From CAVZTA01 sp963778025 (GTDB lineage: Bacteria; Chloroflexota; Limnocylindria; Limnocylindrales; CSP1-4), in NCBI GenBank assembly GCA_963778025.1, contig CAVZTA010000003.1:434001-498000 (forward strand): a DNA stretch of 64,000 bases, given 5' to 3'. The position numbers and the translations under genes are program-made. Positions 36,564 to 45,406 of this stretch are shown piece after piece; positions within the stretch are counted from its first letter, which is position 1; each line of letters opens with the position of its first letter. Below the pieces are notes generated by a model that saw nothing but the letters and a program-made list of their open reading frames with translations, made no database searches and had not been told where the DNA came from.

Positions 36564-37745
36564 ATGGATCTCGCCCTCACGCCGGCCCAGCTGGAGCTCC
36601 AGGCGCGCGCCCGCGCGTTCGTGGTCGACGTCCTCCAGCCGCTCGAAGTCGACTTCGAGCGCTCCGGCGGCCGCCTCGACCCAGCCGTCGAACGCGACCT
36701 CAAGCGCCGCGCCATCGCCGCGAACCTCCACGGCGGCAGCTTCCCTGCGAAGCTCGGCGGGCAGGGCTGGAGCGCGCTGGACCAGGTGCTCGTCCACGAG
36801 CAGTTCGGCCAGGTCACGGGCGGCCTGTGGGGGCTGATCCCGGGTGCCTACAACGCGCTCATCCACGCCGACGATGAGCAGCGCCGCCGCTACCTCGATC
36901 CGTCGCTCCGGGGTGAGCGCAACGGCAGCTACGCCATCACGGAGGCCGGCGCCGGCTCCGATGCGCGTGCCCTGACGGCCACCGCCGTTCGGGATGACGC
37001 CACCGGCGACTACGTCCTGAACGGCGAGAAGTGGTTCGTGACCGGCGCGCCGGACACGGATTTCATGCTCTTCCACTGCCACGTCATCCAGGCCGAAGGG
37101 GCGGACCGTCTGCCGACGCTGTTCCTCGTCGATTACGACACGCCCGGCGTGCGGGTCCAGCACGACCCCGACTACATGCACACGTTCGCGGATCGCCACC
37201 CGCAGTTCGTCCTTGAGGACGTCCGCGTCCCGTCAAGCGCGGTCCTGGGCGGCATCGGCAAGGCCGACGAGCTGACCAACGAGTGGTTCGTCGAGGAGCG
37301 GCTGCATATCGGCGCCCGCTGCACCGGTGCGATGGAGCGACTGCTGGCCCTCGCCGTCGACTTCGCCACCCAGCGCCGCCAGTTCGGCGAGCGGATCTAC
37401 GACTTCCAGGGCGTGAGCTTCCCGCTCGCGGACTCGGCAGCCGACGCCTCGGCCGCCCGGCTGCTCACCCGCGAGGCCGCCTGGCTCGCCGACAGCGGCG
37501 CGGATGCGAAGGTCGTCCATGCCAAGGCATCGCTCGCGAAGCTGTTCGCGTCCGAGGCCGCCTTCCGCTGCGCCGACCGGGTCGTCCAGGTGTTCGGCGG
37601 TCGCGGCTACATGCGTGAGAACCCGGCCGAGCGCTTCTTCCGGGAGCTGCGCGTCGACCGCATCTGGGAGGGCACCTCGGAGATCCAGCGCCTCATCGTC
37701 GCGCGGGCGCTCGAGAAGCGCGGCGTCGATCGCGTCGTCGGCTAG
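36564..37745 (+). CDS. Acyl-CoA dehydrogenase
   Basis: A 393-residue FAD enzyme. Family motifs: LPAKLGGQGWS-like region FPAKLGGQGWSALDQVLVHEQFG, SYAITEAGAGSDARALTATAV, NGEKWFVTGA, then RCTGAMERLLALAVDFATQRRQFGERIYDFQ, QVFGGRGYMRENPAERFFRELRVDRIWEGTSEIQRLIVARAL. It oxidises acyl-CoA esters to enoyl-CoA, passing electrons to ETF. The next gene starts two bases after its stop, so the pair is co-transcribed with an ADP-forming acyl-CoA ligase. Confidence 0.93.
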   Translation: MDLALTPAQLELQARARAFVVDVLQPLEVDFERSGGRLDPAVERDLKRRAIAANLHGGSFPAKLGGQGWSALDQVLVHEQFGQVTGGLWGLIPGAYNALIHADDEQRRRYLDPSLRGERNGSYAITEAGAGSDARALTATAVRDDATGDYVLNGEKWFVTGAPDTDFMLFHCHVIQAEGADRLPTLFLVDYDTPGVRVQHDPDYMHTFADRHPQFVLEDVRVPSSAVLGGIGKADELTNEWFVEERLHIGARCTGAMERLLALAVDFATQRRQFGERIYDFQGVSFPLADSAADASAARLLTREAAWLADSGADAKVVHAKASLAKLFASEAAFRCADRVVQVFGGRGYMRENPAERFFRELRVDRIWEGTSEIQRLIVARALEKRGVDRVVG

Positions 37746-37747
37746 CC

Positions 37748-40006
37748 ATGGCCGATGTCCGCGCGACCGTCCGACCCGCCGGCCAGATGGCCCCGGCCCG
37801 CATGCCCCGGCGCGCCATCGACCTCGGGGCCCTGTTCGCGCCTCGCTCGATCGCCGTCGTCGGGGCCAGCCCGCGCAGCGGCATCGCCCAGACGGTGCGC
37901 GACAACGTCGGCGTCATGGGTGGCGACACCCCGGTCCGGTTCGTCAATCCCCGCTACCCCGAGATCGACGGCACGCCGACGTTCGCGAGCCTCGCCGACC
38001 TGCCGGAGCCCGCCGATCAGGTCATCCTCGCGGTGAACCCGCTGCGTGCGGCCCGGTTCGCGGAGGAGGCGGCGCTCGCCGGTGCGCGCAGCGTCGTCAT
38101 CCCGGGCGGCGGCGTCGTCGAGGGTGGCGCCGGGGCCGAGCAGATGCAGCGCGACGTCCGGCGCCTGGGGCAGGAGCACGGGCTGACCGTGCTCGGGCCC
38201 AACTGCATGGGCTGGGTCGACTGGACGACGCGGAGCGCGGCGTACATCGGCGACGTCTCGCCGTATCTCCCGCGCGGCCACGTCGCGGGCCTCGCGCAGT
38301 CGGGCAGCGTGACCGATGCGTTCATCCACACCGGCACGCGGATCGGGTTCTCGCGCATCGTGTCCGTCGGCGCGGAGGCGGTGCTCGACCTGTGCGACTA
38401 CCTCGCGTACTGCCTCGACGACCCCGAGACGCATGCCGTGATGCTGTTCGTCGAAGGCTTCAAGCGGCCCGAGCGATTCCTCGCGCTCGCCGACCACGCG
38501 CTGGCCATCGGCAAGCCGATCCTCGCGGTGAAGGTCGGGCGCAGCGACCAGGCGCAGGCGGCGGCCGTGGCGCACAGCGGCAATCTCGCCGGCGAGGACC
38601 GGGTCACCGACGCGGCGCTCGAGGCCGCCGGCGTCGTCCGGTGCGGCGATCTCGACGAGCTCCACGAGGCGGCCGAGCTGTTCGCGGCGACCGGGCGCCT
38701 GGGCCGGGGTGCCGGCCGAGGCCGGACCGGCGTGGTCACGGTGTCCACCGGCGAGGCCTCCCTCATCGCGGACCTCGTGCCACGGACCGGCGTCGACCTT
38801 CCGCCCATCCCGGACGCTGCCCGCGCCGCGCTGCTGGACCGGCTGCCCACGATGGGCTACATCGGCAACCCGCTCGACCCCTGGGGTGCGGACGATCCCG
38901 AGCCCGCGTATCGCGCGGCGTTCGAGGTGCTCGCGGAGTCCGGTGCGTACGACGTGCTGGTGCTCGTGCACGACTCGCCGTATCGCGAGCTGCCGAGCGA
39001 GGTCGACACGGCCGAGACCGTCGTGCGACCGCTGATCGACGCCACGCGCGACCGCCCGGAGCTGCTGCCGGTGTACGTGAGCCTCACGAGCGGCGAGGTG
39101 AGTGCCGCGATGCAGGCGACGCTCGATGCCGCGGGTGGGATCCCGCTGCTCCGCGGCGCGGTCGAGGCGTTCGCGGCCATCGCGCGACGGGCGTGGTGGG
39201 AGCGACAGCATGCGGCGCGGCAGACGCGAGAGCCCGCCCGTCGTGGCTGGCCCCGGCTGGCGGCCGATCGCACCGCCTGGGCCGACGACCCGGAGCCGGA
39301 CCCGGCCGCCCGCTCGAGCGAAGCGGCAGCCCGACCCCGGGCGCTGTCGGAACGCGAGAGCCTCGCGCTCCTCGGTGAGGCCGGGGTCCCGGTCACGCGG
39401 TGCGCGCCCGCCCGCGACGCGGACGCCGCCATCGCCGCCTGGCGCGCATTCGGGGGCGGGGCGGTGGCCGTGAAGCTGGACGCCGACGGCCTTGCGCACA
39501 AGTCGGACATCGGCGGCGTGCGACTGGGCCTGACCGACGCCGATGCGATCCGAAGCGCGACGGATGCGGTGCTGGCGGCCGGCCCGGCCGCGGGCGCCAC
39601 CGTGCGTGGGGTCCTCGTCCAGCCGATGGCCCCGCCGGGCGTCGAGCTCATCGTCGGGGCGCGCCGCGATGCGGTGTTCGGGCCCGCCGTCCTGGTGGGG
39701 CTGGGCGGGATCCTGGCCGAGGTCCTCGATGACGTCGCCGTCGCCCTGGCGCCGATCGACCGGGAGCGGGCGCGACGGCTCATCGACCGCCTCCACGGCG
39801 CGGCGATCCTGCACGGACTCCGAGGCCGGCCCGGGATCGAGGTCGACGCGGTCGCTCGGCTCCTGGTCGCGCTCGGCGAGCTCATCGTCGCTCGCGAGGA
39901 CATCCTCGAGGTCGACCTCAACCCGGTCATCGCGTCGCCCGACGGCGTCGTGGCCGTGGATGCCCTCGTGGTGCTCGACGCGCGCGACCGACCCCCCACG
40001 CGGTAG
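37748..40006 (+). CDS. ADP-forming acyl-CoA (acetate-CoA-type) ligase, fused alpha-beta
   Basis: A 752-residue fusion. An N-terminal CoA-binding Rossmann domain (LFAPRSIAVVGASPRSG), two succinyl-CoA-ligase-like flavodoxin domains with the phospho-His in AAVAHSGNLAGED, a linker near residues 500-530 and a C-terminal ATP-grasp_5 domain (VAVKLDADGLAHKSDIGGVRLGL, VQPMAPPGVELIVGARRDAVFGPAVLVGLGGILAEVL, VDLNPVIA). It makes ATP from acyl-CoA hydrolysis or activates acids using ATP to ADP. Pairing with acyl-CoA dehydrogenase suggests acid or amino-acid-derived acyl-CoA degradation. Confidence 0.9.
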   Translation: MADVRATVRPAGQMAPARMPRRAIDLGALFAPRSIAVVGASPRSGIAQTVRDNVGVMGGDTPVRFVNPRYPEIDGTPTFASLADLPEPADQVILAVNPLRAARFAEEAALAGARSVVIPGGGVVEGGAGAEQMQRDVRRLGQEHGLTVLGPNCMGWVDWTTRSAAYIGDVSPYLPRGHVAGLAQSGSVTDAFIHTGTRIGFSRIVSVGAEAVLDLCDYLAYCLDDPETHAVMLFVEGFKRPERFLALADHALAIGKPILAVKVGRSDQAQAAAVAHSGNLAGEDRVTDAALEAAGVVRCGDLDELHEAAELFAATGRLGRGAGRGRTGVVTVSTGEASLIADLVPRTGVDLPPIPDAARAALLDRLPTMGYIGNPLDPWGADDPEPAYRAAFEVLAESGAYDVLVLVHDSPYRELPSEVDTAETVVRPLIDATRDRPELLPVYVSLTSGEVSAAMQATLDAAGGIPLLRGAVEAFAAIARRAWWERQHAARQTREPARRGWPRLAADRTAWADDPEPDPAARSSEAAARPRALSERESLALLGEAGVPVTRCAPARDADAAIAAWRAFGGGAVAVKLDADGLAHKSDIGGVRLGLTDADAIRSATDAVLAAGPAAGATVRGVLVQPMAPPGVELIVGARRDAVFGPAVLVGLGGILAEVLDDVAVALAPIDRERARRLIDRLHGAAILHGLRGRPGIEVDAVARLLVALGELIVAREDILEVDLNPVIASPDGVVAVDALVVLDARDRPPTR

Positions 40007-40050
40007 GTCCGCGGCAGGTCGAGCCGCCCACCGCCGATACACTCGGCCCG

Positions 40051-41754
40051 ATGACCGAGATCCGCGATCGCGGCCGCAGTGCGGCGCACCTCCTCGTCGA
40101 TTGCCTCGCGGCCGAGGGTTGCGAGTACGTGTTCTCCGTTCCGGGCGAGGAGACGATGGACGTGCTCGATGCGCTCGCGGGTCACCCGCAGGTCCGTCAC
40201 GTGACCACCCGCCACGAACAGGGCGCGGCGTTCATGGCCGACGTCCACGGCCGGCTCACCGGCCGCTGTGCCGTGGCGATGGCCACCCTCGGACCGGGCG
40301 CCACCAACCTGGTGACGGGCATCGCCGACGCCTATCTCGACCGCGCGCCGATGGTCGCCCTCACCGGCCAGACCGGCATCGACAAGGTGCACAAGGAGTC
40401 GCACCAGTACGTCGACATCGTCCGGATGCTCGAGCCCGTGACGAAGTGGAACGCACGCGTCGAGCGAGCGGCCGCCATCCCCGAGATGGTGCGCAAGGCG
40501 TTCCGCGTGGCCCGCCTCGAGAAGCCCGGCCCGACCCACATCGAGCTGCCCGAGGACATCGCCGCGACCGAGGTCGGCGACGAGCTCGCGCCACTGCCGC
40601 GGACGCGGATCTTCTTCCCCGAGCCCACCGACGAGGCGATCTCGACGGCCGCGAAGCTGGTGGCGGGCAGCGAGCGGCCGCTGATCCTGGCCGGGAACGG
40701 CGTCCTGCGCCGGAACGCATCGCCCGAGCTGCGCGCCTTGGCGCGCGGGCTGCACGTGCCGGTCGCGGTGACGTTCATGGGCAAGGGCGCCATCGACGAC
40801 CGGTCCCACCTGTCGCTCATGGCCGTCGGGCTCCAGGCGCGGGACCACGTGCTCTCGGGGTTCGACCGCGCGGATCTCATCATCTCGGTCGGGTACGACC
40901 CGGTGGAGTACGCGCCCGCCCGCTGGAATCCCGACGGGCGCAAGCGGATCGTCCACATCGACACCACGCCTGCCGAGGTCGACGCGGCCTATCGACCCGA
41001 GGTCGAGCTCGTCGGCGACATCGACGGGACCCTGCGCCGGCTGCTGGCCGCGGTCCTGCCCCACGGCATCGGCGGGCGCGACGCGGGCGAGCGCCACGAG
41101 TCGCGCGAGATCCTCGTCCATGCGGACCTGCGCCAGAAGCTGCTCGGGGACCTCGCCGCGTTCGAGGCGGACGACGGCTTCCCGATCCGCCCCCAGAAGG
41201 CGATCGCCGACCTGCGACGGGTGCTCGGGCCCGAGGACATCGTGGTCTCCGACGTGGGTGCCCACAAGATCTGGGTCGCCCGCCTGTATCAGGCCTACGA
41301 GCCCAACACGGTGATCATCTCGAACGGGTTCGCCTCGATGGGCATCGCGTTGCCGGGCGCGATCGCCGCGGCGCTGGTGCGGCCCGACCGGCGCGTCGTG
41401 GCCCTGTGCGGCGACGGCGGCTTCCTGATGAACGTCCAGGAGCTGGAGACGGCGGTGCGGCTGGGCGTGCGCGTCACGGTCGTGATCTGGCGCGACGACG
41501 GCTACGGCCTCATCGACTGGAAGCAGCGCAACGAGTTCGGGCGCCCGTTCGGCGTCGACTTCGGCAACCCGGACTTCGTGGCGCTGGCCTCGTCGTTCGG
41601 CATCGCCGCCTTCCGTCCGGCATCGGCCGCCGAGCTGGCGCCCACGCTGGAGCGCGCGCTGTCCGTCGAGGGCCCATCGCTCGTCGAGGTACCCATCGAC
41701 TACCGCGAGAACCTCCGCCTCACGGAACGCCTCGGCGCCCTGGCGCTGCAGTAG
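40051..41754 (+). CDS. TPP-dependent acetolactate-synthase-like enzyme
   Basis: A 567-residue protein with three TPP-enzyme domains. Catalytic Glu in TRHEQGAAFMADVHGRLTGR, GPGATNLVTGIADAYLDRAPMVALTGQ, HQYVDIVRMLEPVTKWN and the TPP/Mg motif GDGGFLMNVQELETAVRLGV. WRDDGYGLIDWKQ near the TPP site resembles catabolic AlsS/other TPP lyases more than anabolic IlvB (no ACT partner gene nearby). It follows the acyl-CoA genes by 44 bases. It could be catabolic acetolactate synthase or a related decarboxylase/lyase. Confidence 0.82.
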   Translation: MTEIRDRGRSAAHLLVDCLAAEGCEYVFSVPGEETMDVLDALAGHPQVRHVTTRHEQGAAFMADVHGRLTGRCAVAMATLGPGATNLVTGIADAYLDRAPMVALTGQTGIDKVHKESHQYVDIVRMLEPVTKWNARVERAAAIPEMVRKAFRVARLEKPGPTHIELPEDIAATEVGDELAPLPRTRIFFPEPTDEAISTAAKLVAGSERPLILAGNGVLRRNASPELRALARGLHVPVAVTFMGKGAIDDRSHLSLMAVGLQARDHVLSGFDRADLIISVGYDPVEYAPARWNPDGRKRIVHIDTTPAEVDAAYRPEVELVGDIDGTLRRLLAAVLPHGIGGRDAGERHESREILVHADLRQKLLGDLAAFEADDGFPIRPQKAIADLRRVLGPEDIVVSDVGAHKIWVARLYQAYEPNTVIISNGFASMGIALPGAIAAALVRPDRRVVALCGDGGFLMNVQELETAVRLGVRVTVVIWRDDGYGLIDWKQRNEFGRPFGVDFGNPDFVALASSFGIAAFRPASAAELAPTLERALSVEGPSLVEVPIDYRENLRLTERLGALALQ

Positions 41755-41763
41755 GCTCTGAGG

Positions 41764-42327
41764 GTGACCACCGAGCTGCGCGTCGGCGAGCGCGTGCTCG
41801 CCCTGATGCAGGGCGACATCACGCGACTCCCGGCCGATGCCATCGTGAACGCCGCGAACGAGGCCCTCGCCGGCGGCGGCGGCGTCGACGGGGCGATCCA
41901 TCGGAACGGCGGCCCGGGGATCATGGCCGACCTCGAGAAGCGCTACGGGCGCAACCGCCGTTGCCTGACCGGTAACGCGGTCGTCAGCGGTGCCGGCGAC
42001 CTGCCCGCGCGCTGGGTGATCCATGCGGTAGGCCCCCGGTGGAGCGGCGGCAACATCGGCGAGGCCAAGCTGCTCACCTCCGCGTATCGCACCGCCCTCC
42101 GGCTGGCCGACGAGGAGGGCGCCAGGACGGTGAACGTGCCGGCGATCTCGACCGGCATCTACGGCTATCCCATCGAGCTCGCGGCCCCGGTGATCCTGCG
42201 CGCGTTGCGCGGCGCCCTCGAGCGGGCGACGAACATCGAGCGCGTCGCCGTCGTCCTGTACTCCGACGTCACGATGAGCGAGTTCGAGTCCGCCCTGGCG
42301 AAGGTCGAGGCCGACCCGGAAAGCTAG
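41764..42327 (+). CDS. Macrodomain protein (O-acetyl-ADP-ribose deacetylase / ADP-ribosyl hydrolase type)
   Basis: A 187-residue protein from GTG 41764 covering one MacroD-type domain: LMQGDITRLPADAIVNAANEALAGGGGVDGAIHR, then WVIHAVGPRWSGG and VPAISTGIYGYPIELAAPVILRAL. Such proteins remove ADP-ribose or deacetylate O-acetyl-ADP-ribose. It starts ten bases after the TPP enzyme and is convergent with the sugar dehydrogenase gene. Confidence 0.9.
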   Translation: MTTELRVGERVLALMQGDITRLPADAIVNAANEALAGGGGVDGAIHRNGGPGIMADLEKRYGRNRRCLTGNAVVSGAGDLPARWVIHAVGPRWSGGNIGEAKLLTSAYRTALRLADEEGARTVNVPAISTGIYGYPIELAAPVILRALRGALERATNIERVAVVLYSDVTMSEFESALAKVEADPES

Positions 42328-42352
42328 CGGCGCGCGGAACGGACGGGGGCGG

Positions 42353-45300
42353 TCAGCTCCCGTAGACGATGAATGCGTCGTGATCCATGAGTGGCCGCCC
42401 GCTCGTCGCCAGGTTCGCGATACGGATCGTGTGCCGCCCCGAGGCCGAGAAGTCCGTGACGTACAGCACCCGGCGGACCGCGCCCGGCGTCGCCCCGAGA
42501 TCGATCGTCGACTTCAGCACGCCGTCGATGTACACCCGCACCTTGCCCCGAGCCGAGCCCACCGGCGCCACCCACGCGACCGCGCGACCCGAGAACGTGT
42601 AGGACACCGACTCGCCGAACGCATCGGAGCGACGCAGGTGGCCACCCCAGAAGTTCGTCGACGAGACCGTCGTCCATGAGCCGGCATACGTCACTCCCGA
42701 CGCGTTCTCCTGCACCGCGGCCGGCCGGAACGCGATGGTCGCCCAGCCAGACACGTTCCCCGAGGGGTCGTGTGCCCGCAGCCGGAACCGATACGCGGTC
42801 CCCGGCGACAGCGTCACCAACGCGTCCTTGCGCGTGACCGGCGAGAGCGTGATCGACGTCCAGTGCGCGCCGCCGTCGGTGCTCCGCTGGAGGTCGTACC
42901 GGCTGATCCCGGTGCCGCTGTCCGAGGCATTCCAGCGGATGCGCCCAGGCACGCTGGGCCCGGCCGTGGCGCCCACCTGCGTCGTCGCTCGCAGGAGCGA
43001 GATCGACGGCGCCGTGACATCCGGTCCGCTGTACGTCGCCGTGAAGGTGCGATCGGTCGACGCGACGATCGTGTGCGATCGCGCCCCACCGTCCGACCAC
43101 TTCACGAACGAGCGCAGCGCCCCGCTCAGCGTCTGGGTCGGCGTCGCCTCCAGCTGATGCGCGGATCCGCGAAGGACCGTGACGTCCGCGGGCGCCTTGT
43201 AGGTCGTGCCGTCGAGCAGCAGCGTCGCACCCGTCGGCGACGAGCGCAGGTGGAGCACGGCGAGCGCGTAGTCGATCTCGCGCGCCACCGTCACCGACTT
43301 CCCGAACTCGTCGGTCGCGGTGAGTCGCAGCTCCACGTGGCTCGGGTACGTGTGGTCGGGCATCGCGAACGATCCCGACGCGATGTCGGAGAGCTGGTCG
43401 ACGATGTGCTCGTGGCAGTCGCTCGGACAGTGCTCGATGGCGATCGTCCACGACAGGGCCGAGGCAGGCAGCGGCCCCTCGTCCGGATCGGTCGCATGGC
43501 CGCTGAAGGAGACGACCTGGCCGACGGGATGGCTGCCGGCGCTGGACGGCGTGTCGATGACCGGGACCGGAGCGGCGTTCGCGACGCTGATCGTCTTGGC
43601 GTCCGTGTCCGTGCCACCGTGACCGTCGGACACGCGCAGCCGGATCGTGTGGTTGCCGGGTGTCGAGAACGAGGTCGTGCGCGACACGGTGGTCCCGTCA
43701 TCGAACTGCCCGTCGTCATCGAGGTCCCACGCGTAGCTGAGCGTGTCGCCGTTCGCATCGTGCGAGCCGGACCCGTTCACGGTCACGGTCTCGTTCAGCG
43801 CCGGTGCCGCCGGCGTCACCGTGAACGACGCGACCGGTGCCGTGTTCGCGCCCAGGTAGCGGATCCGATGGATCGCGCCGTCGGTCGACGATGTCGTCGA
43901 CGGGTCGAACGCGACGTAGAACAGATCCCCGTTGGGACCCTTCACGAGCTGCACGGGCGAGACGACGCCGCTCGCGAACAGCTCGGTGCTGGATGCGTCG
44001 GGCACGCCGCCGGCGCCCGCCTGCATCCAGTACAGGCACTCGCGGTTGTGGTCGAGGAAGAACAGCGCGCCGTCGTATTGGGACGGGTAGTCGCCGCCGT
44101 CGTAGAACGAGATGCCCGCGACCGCCGAGCTGACCGCCGCCGTCCCCGTCGGGCTGCCCCCGCAGCCGTCACCGGTCACGACCTCCCGCCGGTGGTCCCA
44201 CGAGTAGACCGGGCTCACGACGGCACCCGCGCCATCGCCGTACAGATCCTCGCAGATCGGCAGATCGGCCGTATCGAAGGCGGCGAACCGCCCGGTGCCC
44301 TCGTAGCACGGCCAGCCCGCGTTGCGCAGGCCACCCGGCTGGATCCGGTCGACCTCCTCGAACCGGTTGTTGCCCACGTCGCCCACCCAGATCTCACCGG
44401 TGCTCTGGCGCAGCGTGAAGCGGAACGGGTTGCGGAAGCCCGTGGCGACGATGCGCGCGACATTCTCGGACCCGGAGTCCGCGTTCGGGTTGCTGGGCCA
44501 CGCATCGCCCGTGTCGGGGTCGAGCCGCAGGATCGACCCGTCGAGGCCCTGCGGATCGCCGCTGGTCCGGAGGTCCTGCGACCGAAGGTTGCCGCCCTCG
44601 TCCTCCGGGTCGCCGCACGGGTTCACCGGCGTGGGCGAGCCGTCCGACCCGCCCAGCTGGCCCTTGTCCGGCAGCACCGTGAACGACGCTCCGTCGCCCG
44701 CCCCCACGTACAGCGAGCCGTCCGGCCCGAACAGCACGGTCCCGATCGAATGGGACGGGAACTGCTGGCACCAGTCCTCGATGAGGACCGTCTCGCCCGT
44801 CGACGTGCCGCCGCCGCCCATCGTGAGCCGCGACAGCCGCGCGCTCACGACGCAGCCGTCGGTCGTGGGCCCGGGGATGGGTCCCGGGCATGACGACGTG
44901 AAGCCCGGGAACTGCCAGCGCGGCACGTCATCGGGGTCGTCGCCCAGGATGTGGTCGTACGTGTACAGGACGTAGATCGACGGGTCGGCCGGGAAGCCCG
45001 GGGCGACGGCCAGCCCCAGCAGGCCGCGGTCCCAGAAGTCGTAGACCTCGTTCGAGAGGTCGGCGAACACGGTCGGCGTGGGATCGTCGAGTGCCGAGAA
45101 CACCTTGATCCGGCCGCTCTTCTCGGCGACGAACACACGCCCGTCGGGCGCGAAGGCGACGGCCGTCGGCGACGACAGGCCGTCGATGACGACGGCGTCC
45201 TGGAAGCCGGCCGGCAGCGCGTCGATCGTCAGGTCGCCGTCAGCGCCGAGCGGGCGGGCTCCCGTGATCTCCCGCGAGCGGCTGGGATCCGCCGCCTGCA

Positions 45301-45403
45301 CGGTCGGCCGTGGTCCGGCGAGCAGCACGATGCCCGCCCCGAAGAGCATGCCCGCGAGGAGACGGAGGGCCGTCGCTCGCCCTCCGCCGCGCCTGACCGC
45401 CAT
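42353..45403 (-). CDS. Large secreted glucose/sorbosone-dehydrogenase-like protein with PKD and FN3 domains
   Basis: A 1016-residue exported protein. Signal/TM helix at about 12-37, then a six-bladed GSDH beta-propeller at about 60-490 (LSSPTAVAFAPDGRVFVAEKSGRIKVF, GLLGLAVAPGF, HSIGTVLFGPDGSLYVGAGDGASF, NPFRFTLRQSTGEIWVGDVGNNRFEEVDRI). A PKD domain follows (PVASFTVTPAAPALNETVTV, YAWDLDDDGQFDDG), then further Ig-like and FN3-like modules and a C-terminal carbohydrate-binding-like beta domain. Propellers of this kind oxidise sugars with PQQ or bind glycans. The gene follows the UDP-sugar dehydrogenase by three bases, at the edge of the polysaccharide locus. Confidence 0.85.
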   Translation of the reverse strand: MAVRRGGGRATALRLLAGMLFGAGIVLLAGPRPTVQAADPSRSREITGARPLGADGDLTIDALPAGFQDAVVIDGLSSPTAVAFAPDGRVFVAEKSGRIKVFSALDDPTPTVFADLSNEVYDFWDRGLLGLAVAPGFPADPSIYVLYTYDHILGDDPDDVPRWQFPGFTSSCPGPIPGPTTDGCVVSARLSRLTMGGGGTSTGETVLIEDWCQQFPSHSIGTVLFGPDGSLYVGAGDGASFTVLPDKGQLGGSDGSPTPVNPCGDPEDEGGNLRSQDLRTSGDPQGLDGSILRLDPDTGDAWPSNPNADSGSENVARIVATGFRNPFRFTLRQSTGEIWVGDVGNNRFEEVDRIQPGGLRNAGWPCYEGTGRFAAFDTADLPICEDLYGDGAGAVVSPVYSWDHRREVVTGDGCGGSPTGTAAVSSAVAGISFYDGGDYPSQYDGALFFLDHNRECLYWMQAGAGGVPDASSTELFASGVVSPVQLVKGPNGDLFYVAFDPSTTSSTDGAIHRIRYLGANTAPVASFTVTPAAPALNETVTVNGSGSHDANGDTLSYAWDLDDDGQFDDGTTVSRTTSFSTPGNHTIRLRVSDGHGGTDTDAKTISVANAAPVPVIDTPSSAGSHPVGQVVSFSGHATDPDEGPLPASALSWTIAIEHCPSDCHEHIVDQLSDIASGSFAMPDHTYPSHVELRLTATDEFGKSVTVAREIDYALAVLHLRSSPTGATLLLDGTTYKAPADVTVLRGSAHQLEATPTQTLSGALRSFVKWSDGGARSHTIVASTDRTFTATYSGPDVTAPSISLLRATTQVGATAGPSVPGRIRWNASDSGTGISRYDLQRSTDGGAHWTSITLSPVTRKDALVTLSPGTAYRFRLRAHDPSGNVSGWATIAFRPAAVQENASGVTYAGSWTTVSSTNFWGGHLRRSDAFGESVSYTFSGRAVAWVAPVGSARGKVRVYIDGVLKSTIDLGATPGAVRRVLYVTDFSASGRHTIRIANLATSGRPLMDHDAFIVYGS

Positions 45404-45406
45404 GGG

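Noticed and set aside
38857..42024. 1055-codon minus-strand ORF (and similar long antisense ORFs, e.g. 18507-20168)
   Set aside because: Antisense shadows of real plus-strand enzymes, common in high-GC DNA. The products are Arg/His/Asp-rich with no recognisable motifs.
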